64,000 nucleotides of DNA from Acidobacteriota bacterium (GTDB lineage: Bacteria; Acidobacteriota; Thermoanaerobaculia; Multivoradales; Multivoraceae), in contig QQVD01000006.1 of the NCBI GenBank assembly GCA_003388555.1, forward strand, positions 1 through 64,000. Reading direction: 5' to 3'. Of this stretch, positions 1-7,303 are shown one piece after another. The position numbers and the translations under genes were made by a program. The notes below the pieces were generated by a model that saw only the letters and a program-made list of their open reading frames with translations, was not told the origin of the DNA and did no database searches. Within the stretch, counting starts at the first letter, position 1; every line of letters begins with the position of its first letter.

Positions 1-366
1 AGCGGCTCGGCTCCCGGATTGTTCCTCTGTCGAGGCTGCAGGCTTCTCTTCACTTTGCGGCCCGTGTGCTCGCTCCCCGGCCATCGACTCTCGCCGACCT
101 CCAGGCTTTCGACGCCCCGCTCGGCCGGCGGGGTCTCCCCCGCGCGGCTGGGGCCTGCTACTCGGCGCACCGGCGCTTACCGAGGCGGGACTCTCACCCG
201 CTGGAAACACGCAGCGAGCAGACGAAGACCTCACAGGCCCATCATCGCCTGCTTCACGACGCACCACGGCCGCAGCGTAGCGCAAGCCCCGAGCTCGAGA
301 AGGATCTCGAGCGATCGCGCCCGGATCAGAAGCCCTCGCCGGTGTCCGTCGACCGTGGGCGCCGCA
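1..366. other. Stretch without a recognisable gene
   Basis: I see no convincing coding region here. Open frames on the plus strand give Arg/Pro/Ser-rich translations with no family resemblance and run antisense into the DUF4287 gene that ends at 367. No terminator with a U-run is visible after that gene. The left part may contain the end of a gene lying outside the window, but no frame supports this. Confidence 0.4.
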
Positions 367-927
367 TCAACCCGCCGCTTCGTAGGCCTGGCGCAGCCAG
401 CCAATCAGCTCCTCGTCGACGTCGCCGGGCGCGGCGAGACGCACCCGGTGGCTCACCATCGAGTTGAAGCTGCCGGAGGCCTCGAGGCGCTTCCCGGCCG
501 CGACGCCCGGTAGCTGGATGCCGACGTCGACCCGCGTCTTCGTCGACGGCTGGACGAGCGCGAACTGCTTCTTGCGCCGCAGGCTCACGTAGGCCTTCTT
601 CGGCGCCAGCTCGACGTCGTCACCGAAGCCGCCCACTCGCTCCTCGATGCGACGCCAGATCGGCAGCAGATCCTGCTTGCCGGCGTACTGCGCCGCCACC
701 AGGTCGCCGGCCTCCGAGTGCGAGGCCGCCGAGCGCAGGGTCTCGTGCGCGATCAGGTTGGCGTAGCCGTGGGTGACGCCGTGCTCCTTCTTCAGCAGCG
801 CGACGATCTCGCCGTGCTTGGTGAGGCCGCTGGAAGCGAGCAGTTTCTTCCACTGCTGCAGATCGCGGCCGGTCTTCTCCTCGATCCCGCGCAGCATCGC
901 CTGCGCCTGTTCCTCGGGGGTCGCCAT
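367..927 (-). CDS. DUF4287/DUF5655 domain protein
   Basis: A 186-residue cytoplasmic protein. Residues 1 to about 65 match the DUF4287 pattern (EEKTGRDLQQWKKLL, then KHGEIVALLKKEHGVTHGYAN). Residues of about 75 to 186 match DUF5655 (YAGKQDLLPIWRRIEERV and the basic strand AYVSLRRKKQFALVQPS). The family occurs in many soil bacteria, and I know of no established biochemical role; basic residues in the second domain would allow nucleic-acid or nucleotide binding, but that is a guess. The ATG start at 927 is preceded by AGGAGA with a short spacer, so the much longer upstream open frame was not used. The gene is monocistronic. The AraC-type remnant lies upstream on the same strand. Confidence 0.85.
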   Translation of the reverse strand: MATPEEQAQAMLRGIEEKTGRDLQQWKKLLASSGLTKHGEIVALLKKEHGVTHGYANLIAHETLRSAASHSEAGDLVAAQYAGKQDLLPIWRRIEERVGGFGDDVELAPKKAYVSLRRKKQFALVQPSTKTRVDVGIQLPGVAAGKRLEASGSFNSMVSHRVRLAAPGDVDEELIGWLRQAYEAAG

Positions 928-1074
928 GTCATCTCCTAGTCGTTCGAGCCTCAGGGGCTTTGGCGCGGCGGAGCCGCCGCACCGACCGCAGACTAGCCTC
1001 GTCCGCGGCGGCCGTATTGGACATTTCCGACCCCTGACGGGGCGATCGTCGATCCTGAGGGCGCGCTGGTCTTG

Positions 1075-1215
1075 CGTCCGACGGGTGAGGAAGGCCGACG
1101 GCGTGTGCGGGAGAACCTCCGGAACTCGCGGATCAGGTGCGACGGGTCGGAGTAGCCGCATTGCCGCCACGAGGTCGAGCACGGGCCCCTCGAGAGCTCG
1201 ACCCGGTGGCTGCGC
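1075..1215 (-). pseudogene. Frameshifted remnant of an AraC-family HTH domain
   Basis: On the minus strand three fragments in different frames line up with the end of an AraC/XylS DNA-binding domain: DLVAA (1161-1175), then CGYSDPSHLIREFRRF (1113-1160), then HTPSAFLTRR (1078-1107). In intact family members these run on without a break as xDLAxACGYSDQSHLIREFRRFxGxTPSAF. Two single-base shifts would restore the order. Upstream, PGRALEGPVL may be the remains of the preceding helix. No intact N-terminal sensor domain is visible, so this looks like decayed coding sequence rather than a gene. The rest of 928-1418 holds nothing else I recognise. Confidence 0.6.
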
Positions 1216-1418
1216 GCACTGCATCGAGGGATCAGCCGGAGCGCGCATCGGCCGCCGAGGCATGTCGCCACAGTGCGATCCCGGAGGCGAAGACAAAGCA
1301 ATGGTCGCCACGCGGCGGCCGGGCCGCCTCCGATCCGAGGCGATGCGGCTGGACTCCCGACAGGCGAGCCCTCCACAACCTCGGGGCACGTACCGACGTA
1401 TGCAGAAGCCGAGACCCG

Positions 1419-3914
1419 ATGCCACCGAAGCCCACGCCAACTCGGCGCCGCAGCCGCGGTGCCGTCGCCGAGAGAACCGTGACCCGAACGACCTCGCCAC
1501 CCGGCCTGCGCTCGCGCCGCCTGGCCGGCCTGTTCGACGGCGTGCGCCTCGACCTGATCGTGGCCGTGCGCTCGCTACGCCGCACTCCGGCGCTCACCGT
1601 CGCCGTGCTCTGCACCCTGGCCATCGGTCTGGGGGCGAACGCCGCGATCTACTCGGTGGTGCGGGGAGTTCTGCTGCAGCCGCTGCCGTTCGCCGAACCG
1701 GAACGCCTGGTCCGCATCGGCGGACCTTCCACCGCGGCGCAGATCGACGCCTACCGAAGCCTGGACCGAGCAGAGACCGTCTCGGCACTCGGAGCCGAGG
1801 AGTTGGTGCTGCGCCACGACGGCGCCGCGCACGAGCTGCGCGGCCTGCTCGTCGACGGGCGACACCACGAGCTCTTCGGTGTCGCTCCCCGGATCGGTCG
1901 CGCCCTGCGCCCCGCCGACGACCTCGCAGGCGCCGAGCCCGTGGTGGTGCTGGGCCACGACGTCTGGCTGCGGTTCTTCGACGGCGACACCTCGGTCCTC
2001 GGTCGCTCGATACCGCTCGGCCGGGACGGCACTGCGACCCACCGCGTCGTCGGTGTCATGGACGCCGGCTACCGGCCGAGCTCGCTGCAGGCCGACTTCC
2101 TGCTGCCGCACGGCTACCAGCCGGACACTCACGACTGGGACGACATGGCGCGTTTCTGGTCGGTGGCGCGCCTGTCGCCAGGTGTCGGCACGGAGGAGCT
2201 GCAGGCCGAAGCGCGCACGATCGCCTCGACCCTGGCCGAGGAGGGACGCACCTTCGATCGCGACACGGCGCGCGACCTCGAGGTCGTCTCTCTGCTGAAG
2301 GCGCGGGTGGGCCGTGTCGAGCTGCAGCTCTGGTTGCTCTTCGCCGCCGCCATGGCGGTGCTGCTGACCGGCTGCGCCAACGTCGCCAACCTCTTCCTGG
2401 TGCGTCAGCTGACGCGACGCAGGGAGTTTTCGTTGCGCCGGGCCCTGGGCGCCGGCCGGCTGCGACTGGCGCGCCAGATGGTCAGCGAGGGCCTCGTCCT
2501 GTCGCTCGTCGGCGGCGTCCTCGGAACCGGCCTCGCCGCCGCCGCGCTGCCGCCGCTTCTCGCCTCGCTGCCGAGTCGACTGCCGCGCGTCGAGGAGATC
2601 TCCCTCGACGCCTCCGTGCTCGCCTTCACCCTCGCCCTCTCCATCCTCGCCGGCGTCGTGTTCGGCCTCACACCGATGGCCCGCCTGCGCGAGGCCCCAC
2701 TTGCCGCGCGGGCCGACGACGATCAGGGCAGCCCCAGCGCCCGCCGACTGCAGGCCGGCCTGGTCGCCGGCCAGCTCGCCCTGGCGCTGGTCCTGGTCAG
2801 CTGCTGCACGCTGCTCGTGCAGTCGATGGTGCGCCTGCAGGGAGTCGATCCCGGGTTCGAGGTCGCAGGCCTGCACGCGTTGCGCCTCAGTCCACCGTCG
2901 GATCGCTACAACGACGATGCCGCTCGAGCGCGCTACCTCCAGCAGGTCGAGCAGGCGGTCGCCGCGACGCCGGGAATCGAGCACGTCGGCTCGATCTCGG
3001 CGCTGCCGCTGACCCCCGTGCTGCTCGGTGTCGGCATCTCACCCGACGGTCGCGCCCTGCCCGAAGGCGAGCGCCCGCTGATGATCAACTACCGAGCGAT
3101 CACCCCCGGCTACCCGCGGACCGCCGGAGTCCCGGTGCTGCGCGGACGCGGCCTCCGGGACTCCGACCGTCGAGAGGCTCCCCCCGTCGGCCTGATCAAC
3201 CAACGTCTCGCCGAGCTGCTCTTCGCCGACCAGGATCCGATCGGCCGTCCGGTCGTCTGGGGCACCGGCGAGGACTGGTTCACCGTCGTCGGCGTGCTCG
3301 GCGACGTGCGTCAGACCGACCTCGCCTCCGAGGTGCGAGCCGAGGCGTACCTGCCCTACGCCCAGGAGGCTTGGGTCGGAGGCATGCATCTGCTGGCGCG
3401 CGCCGACGAGTCCCGGGCGACGCGAGAGACCCTGGCGGCCGCGGCGCTGGCGGTCGACCCGCTGGTGCCGATCGGTGCCGTCCGCACGATGACCGAAGTC
3501 CAGCGCGAGTCGCTCTCGGAAGCCTCCTTCAACGCCGGCTTCTTCGCCGCCTTCGGCCTGCTGGCGCTCTTCCTCGCCGTGATCGGGGTCTACGGCACGA
3601 CGCTCTACGTGGTCTCGCAGCGAATCGACGAGCTCGGCGTCCGCCTGGCGCTGGGCGCCGATCGACGACGCCTGGTACGACACGTGGTGGCCGGCAATCT
3701 GCCCGCCGTAGCGACCGGGATCCTGGCCGGCTGTGTCGGGTCGCTGCTGGCCGGCCGCTGGCTCGAGACGCTCCTCTTCCAGGTACGGCCCGGAGACCCG
3801 ACGGCATTGACTGCCGTGCTGGTGCTGCTCGGTGGCGGCGCGCTGGCGGTGAGCGCGCTCGCCGCGCGGCGCATCGCCCGCCTCGACGCCACCGCGGTGC
3901 TGCGCCGAGGATGA
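1419..3914 (+). CDS. ADOP-type ABC transporter permease (MacB/FtsX family)
   Basis: An integral membrane permease of about 831 residues with the duplicated MacB_PCD-FtsX layout of ADOP proteins. The first helix (RTPALTVAVLCTLAIGLGA) leads into a periplasmic domain. An FtsX block follows (LLFAAAMAVLLTGCANVANL, RRREFSLRRALGA), then a second periplasmic domain and a second FtsX block (FFAAFGLLALFLAVIGVYG, ELGVRLALGADRRRLVRHV). Such proteins need a separate ATPase, and none is present here. They are thought to act in export or envelope mechanotransmission; the substrate is unknown. The ATG at 1419 gives a normal family length; a GTG at 1479, nearer the first conserved ADOP residues (VRLDLIVAVRSLRRTPAL), is an alternative. 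Neither has a strong ribosome-binding site. A paralogue follows 173 bases downstream. Confidence 0.85.
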   Translation: MPPKPTPTRRRSRGAVAERTVTRTTSPPGLRSRRLAGLFDGVRLDLIVAVRSLRRTPALTVAVLCTLAIGLGANAAIYSVVRGVLLQPLPFAEPERLVRIGGPSTAAQIDAYRSLDRAETVSALGAEELVLRHDGAAHELRGLLVDGRHHELFGVAPRIGRALRPADDLAGAEPVVVLGHDVWLRFFDGDTSVLGRSIPLGRDGTATHRVVGVMDAGYRPSSLQADFLLPHGYQPDTHDWDDMARFWSVARLSPGVGTEELQAEARTIASTLAEEGRTFDRDTARDLEVVSLLKARVGRVELQLWLLFAAAMAVLLTGCANVANLFLVRQLTRRREFSLRRALGAGRLRLARQMVSEGLVLSLVGGVLGTGLAAAALPPLLASLPSRLPRVEEISLDASVLAFTLALSILAGVVFGLTPMARLREAPLAARADDDQGSPSARRLQAGLVAGQLALALVLVSCCTLLVQSMVRLQGVDPGFEVAGLHALRLSPPSDRYNDDAARARYLQQVEQAVAATPGIEHVGSISALPLTPVLLGVGISPDGRALPEGERPLMINYRAITPGYPRTAGVPVLRGRGLRDSDRREAPPVGLINQRLAELLFADQDPIGRPVVWGTGEDWFTVVGVLGDVRQTDLASEVRAEAYLPYAQEAWVGGMHLLARADESRATRETLAAAALAVDPLVPIGAVRTMTEVQRESLSEASFNAGFFAAFGLLALFLAVIGVYGTTLYVVSQRIDELGVRLALGADRRRLVRHVVAGNLPAVATGILAGCVGSLLAGRWLETLLFQVRPGDPTALTAVLVLLGGGALAVSALAARRIARLDATAVLRRG

Positions 3915-4006
3915 TGGCGCCGACGCCCACTCAGACCCCCGTTCGCCGGTAGCGAGCCGAGTCAACGACCCACCAGAGATCCCACTCAGCTCCCACCGCG
4001 ATCGCG

Positions 4007-4058
4007 CTGCCAACCCACTGACATCTCACATCCCACTGCCGACCCGCTGACATCCCAC
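4007..4058. repeat. Imperfect 23-bp direct repeat between the two permease genes
   Basis: The stretches 4007-4029 and 4036-4058 are 23-base copies differing at three positions (both read CTGCCRACCCRCTGACATCY then CAC). The offset is 29 bases. They lie about 30 bases before the second permease start. The role is unknown; they could be a duplicated binding site or simple slippage. Confidence 0.5.
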
Positions 4059-4087
4059 GCGATCCGCCGAGAAGATCCGGAGACGAC

Positions 4088-6568
4088 ATGCACGACCTGC
4101 GTTTCGCCCTGCGCACCCTGCGCCGGCGCCCCCTCTTCGCCGTCGCCGTGGTGTCGACCCTGGCGGTGGGCCTCGGCGCCAACGCGACGATCTTCTCCGT
4201 CGTCGACTCGGTGCTGCTGCGCTCGCTGCCCTACCAGGATCCCGACCGTCTGGTGGCGATCTGGTCGACGGTGCTCCGCGACCCCGATCTGGCGGGGCGC
4301 GCCGAACGCCGGGCCTTCTCGATCCCCGATCTGGCGGATCTGCGCGCTCAGGCCTCCACGCTGCAGGCGGTGGCCGGCTACACCAGCGGCTCGTTCCGCC
4401 TCGACGACCAGGTCCCGGAACGTCTCATCGGCACCGTGGCCGACGCCGACTACCTCGACGTGCTCGGGGTCATCCCCTTGCTGGGCAGCGGTCTGAGCCC
4501 CGAGATCGTGCCCGAGGACGGCGTCGCCGGTGTGCTGATCTCCCACGCGCTCTGGCAGCGCCGCTTCGGTGGCGAGCCCTCCGTTCTCGGTCGCACGGTG
4601 CGGCTCGAGGGCGATCCGGTCGAGATCGTCGGTGTCCTGCCGGCGGGCTTCCGCGGTCTCGTCGACGCCAGTGACGTCTGGTATCCGCTGTCCGCCGTCG
4701 ACCAGCGTACCCGCGAGTCGCGCGGCGCCCGCTGGCTGCAGGCGGTCGGTCGGCTCGCTCCGCACGCCACCGTCGAGGCGAGCCAGCGCGAGCTGCACAC
4801 GATCTTCTCCCGCCTCGAGCAGGAGCATCCCGATCACAACCGCGGCTACGGAGCCGCCGCCGCGGCCCTGCGCGACGAGCTGGTCGGCGATCTGCGCACG
4901 CCCCTGCTGCTGCTCTGGGGGGCGGTCGGTGCGGTGCTGCTGATCGCCGCGGTGAACGTGATCAACCTGCTGATCGTGCACCTCGGCCAGCGCTCCGGGG
5001 ACTTCGCGGTCAGCCGCGCCCTCGGCGCCTCGACCGCAGACCTGCTGCGTCGCATCGCCAGCGAAGCGCTGCTGCTCAGCGTGACGGCAGGGGTCCTGGG
5101 CCTCGGCGGCGCGGCACTCGCGCTGCGACTGCTGCAGCCGATCGCGCCGATCGACCTGCCCGGCCTGTTCGCGGTGCAGGTCGGCCATCGCGCCCTCGGA
5201 TTCGCGCTGCTGCTGACACTCGCCCTCGGCGCCCTGGTCGGCACGGTCGCCGCGCTGCGGGCGCTGCGTGGCCGCACCGCCGCCGCCAGCTCCGTCGTCG
5301 GCGCCACCGAGCTCCGCACGACACGCCGCGACCCGCTGCGTTCGGCGCTGCTGATCGCCGAGGTCGCGCTCGCCACCTCGCTCACCATCGCCGCCGGGCT
5401 GCTGGTGCGCAGCTTCTGGAGCCTGAGCGACGTCGACCCCGGCATGACCCGCTCCGGCGTCGGGTTCGTCCGCCTCGACCTCGGCGAGGAAGAGGCGAGG
5501 AGGCGCGCTCCGCTGCGCGCCGAGCTGCTCGCCGCGGCGCGGGCAACCGCCGGCGTGCGCTCCGCCGCGCTGGCCAGCGACACGCCCTTCGACGGCAGCT
5601 CGTCGGCGACCCTGGCCAGCCCGGAAGGCCGCGACGCCGATCCCGATCTCCCCTACTCCGGCGCCACCCGCATCTACCGCCACCTCGTCTCGCCGGGCTA
5701 CTTCGAGACCCTCGGCATCCCCATGCTGCGGGGCCGCGACTTCGACCAGCGCGACGTCCTGCCGCCCGACGACGACTCCTCGGGGCCGGGAGCGCCCGGC
5801 GTCGCCATCGTCTCGGCGAGCTTCGCGGCGCAGACGTGGCCGGGCGAGGAGGCGATCGGAGAACGCTTCTACCTCGGCCCGCCGACCGAAGACGAGGTGG
5901 ACCAGCAGCGAAGGCCCTGGTTCGTGGTCGTCGGCGTGGTCGCCGACCATCGCCACCGCAGCCTCGTCCCGGCGCCCGACGACCCCGCCGACCCCGACGT
6001 CTTCTTCGCCCTGGAGCAGTTCGACCGCGGCGAGGTGACCCTGCTGGTCGCAGCGGCCCTGCCGCCGGAAGATCTCGTAGGCACGCTGTCGCAGCGGATC
6101 TCCGAGCTGGCGCCGACGGTGATCCCCTACGCTCCGGACACCCTCTCGCACCGCCTCGCCGAGCAGACGGCCCGGGCGCGCTTCAGTGGACTGCTGATGA
6201 CCTCTTTCGCGCTGCTCGCCCTGCTGCTGGCGGCGATCGGGATCTACGGCGTGGTCGCCTACACGGTGCTGCAGCGGCGCCGTGAGGTCGGCATCCGCAT
6301 GGCGCTGGGGGCCGACGGGCCAAGGGTGGCGCGAGAGATCGCCGGGCCGGCCCTCGGCCTGGTCGCGGCCGGGCTCGGCCTCGGCGTCGTGGCGGCGCTG
6401 ACGGCGAGCCGGGCGCTGCGCTCGCAGCTCTTCGCCATCGACGCCGTCGACCTGCCGACCTACCTCGTCGGCCTGGCGCTGCTGCTGGTCGTCGGCACGC
6501 TCGCCGCGGCGCTTCCGGCACGCCGCGCCAGCCGCGTGCACCCGGTGGAGTCGCTGCGCGCCGAATGA
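4088..6568 (+). CDS. ADOP-type ABC transporter permease (MacB/FtsX family), second copy
   Basis: An 826-residue paralogue of the preceding permease with the same two-part plan. It begins directly with the family signature MHDLRFALRTLRRRPLF and the first helix. A periplasmic region precedes an FtsX helix set (LLLLWGAVGAVLLIAAVNVINL) and SGDFAVSRALGAS. After a second periplasmic domain comes the last FtsX block (LLALLLAAIGIYGVVAYTVLQ, then RREVGIRMALGADGPRVAREI). The ATG at 4088 is preceded by GGAG. No ABC ATPase gene is adjacent, as is usual for these orphan permeases. The next gene starts 100 bases downstream on the same strand and encodes a sigma factor, so readthrough is possible but not shown. 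Confidence 0.88.
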   Translation: MHDLRFALRTLRRRPLFAVAVVSTLAVGLGANATIFSVVDSVLLRSLPYQDPDRLVAIWSTVLRDPDLAGRAERRAFSIPDLADLRAQASTLQAVAGYTSGSFRLDDQVPERLIGTVADADYLDVLGVIPLLGSGLSPEIVPEDGVAGVLISHALWQRRFGGEPSVLGRTVRLEGDPVEIVGVLPAGFRGLVDASDVWYPLSAVDQRTRESRGARWLQAVGRLAPHATVEASQRELHTIFSRLEQEHPDHNRGYGAAAAALRDELVGDLRTPLLLLWGAVGAVLLIAAVNVINLLIVHLGQRSGDFAVSRALGASTADLLRRIASEALLLSVTAGVLGLGGAALALRLLQPIAPIDLPGLFAVQVGHRALGFALLLTLALGALVGTVAALRALRGRTAAASSVVGATELRTTRRDPLRSALLIAEVALATSLTIAAGLLVRSFWSLSDVDPGMTRSGVGFVRLDLGEEEARRRAPLRAELLAAARATAGVRSAALASDTPFDGSSSATLASPEGRDADPDLPYSGATRIYRHLVSPGYFETLGIPMLRGRDFDQRDVLPPDDDSSGPGAPGVAIVSASFAAQTWPGEEAIGERFYLGPPTEDEVDQQRRPWFVVVGVVADHRHRSLVPAPDDPADPDVFFALEQFDRGEVTLLVAAALPPEDLVGTLSQRISELAPTVIPYAPDTLSHRLAEQTARARFSGLLMTSFALLALLLAAIGIYGVVAYTVLQRRREVGIRMALGADGPRVAREIAGPALGLVAAGLGLGVVAALTASRALRSQLFAIDAVDLPTYLVGLALLLVVGTLAAALPARRASRVHPVESLRAE

Positions 6569-6667
6569 TCTGGCGGCCCGGAGCGGCATCGTCCCACGTG
6601 CAGCGGCGGCCGGTGCCGGTCGGGGCTGTAGAGTGGAGCCTCCCGCCCACTGTGCAAGGAGTCTCCG

Positions 6668-7303
6668 TTGGCGAAAGCGCCCGGCGCCGCGCCACGTCGA
6701 CCCGCCGCCGCGACGGAACGCGACACCACCGAGCTGCTCGAAGCCGCCCGCGGCGGTCGGCGCCGCGCCGCGGACCAGCTCTTCGAAGCCGTCTACTCCG
6801 ATCTCCGCCGTCTGGCGGCCAGCTATCTGCGGAGCGAGCGGCGAGGCCACACTCTGCAGCCGACCGCCCTGGTGCACGAGGCCTACCTCCGCCTGATCGA
6901 TCAGACCCGGGTCGACTGGCGTGGGCGTGCCCACTTCCTGGCCGTCGCGGCGCAGGCGATGCGGCGTCTGCTGGTCGACCACGCGCGCGGCAAGCGCAGG
7001 GAGAAGCGCGGCGGGCGCGCCGCCCACGTGACTCTCGACGCCGGCCTGGTCGGTGCGGACGGTGACGCCACCGTCGACGTGCTGGAGGTCGAGCAGGCGC
7101 TGGAGAAGCTGGCACGCGAGGAACCGGAGAAGGCGAAGCTGGTCGTGCTGCGCTTCTACGGCGGACTCACCATGGAGGAGGCCGCCGAATCCCTCGGCCT
7201 CGGCCTGCGCACGGCCGAACGCTACTGGCTGCACGCCCGCACCTGGATGTACCGCGAGATGCGAGGGCCGGACGGCGCGGCGGACGGTGCGGAGGTGCGG
7301 TGA
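6668..7303 (+). CDS. ECF-type RNA polymerase sigma factor, module 1
   Basis: A 211-residue sigma-70-like factor of the acidobacterial/planctomycete ECF type (TIGR02999-like). Region 2 is recognisable in ADQLFEAVYSDLRRLAASYL, LVHEAYLRLIDQ and RGRAHFLAVAAQAMRRLLVD. The basic linker KRREKRGG follows, and region 4 is KLVVLRFYGGLTMEEAAESLGLGLRTAERYW. The start is TTG at 6668, chosen because AAGGAG lies 7 bases before it. A TAGAGT hexamer at 6629-6634 could be the -10 box. The stop overlaps the GTG start of the kinase gene by 4 bases, so the two are probably made together; the kinase or its TPR domain may control the sigma factor, since no anti-sigma gene is seen. Confidence 0.9.
   Translation: MAKAPGAAPRRPAAATERDTTELLEAARGGRRRAADQLFEAVYSDLRRLAASYLRSERRGHTLQPTALVHEAYLRLIDQTRVDWRGRAHFLAVAAQAMRRLLVDHARGKRREKRGGRAAHVTLDAGLVGADGDATVDVLEVEQALEKLAREEPEKAKLVVLRFYGGLTMEEAAESLGLGLRTAERYWLHARTWMYREMRGPDGAADGAEVR

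Noticed and set aside
19-513. Plus-strand frames at the left edge as a gene
   Set aside because: No ribosome-binding site, no conserved features, and overlap with the 3' end of the DUF4287/DUF5655 gene on the other strand.
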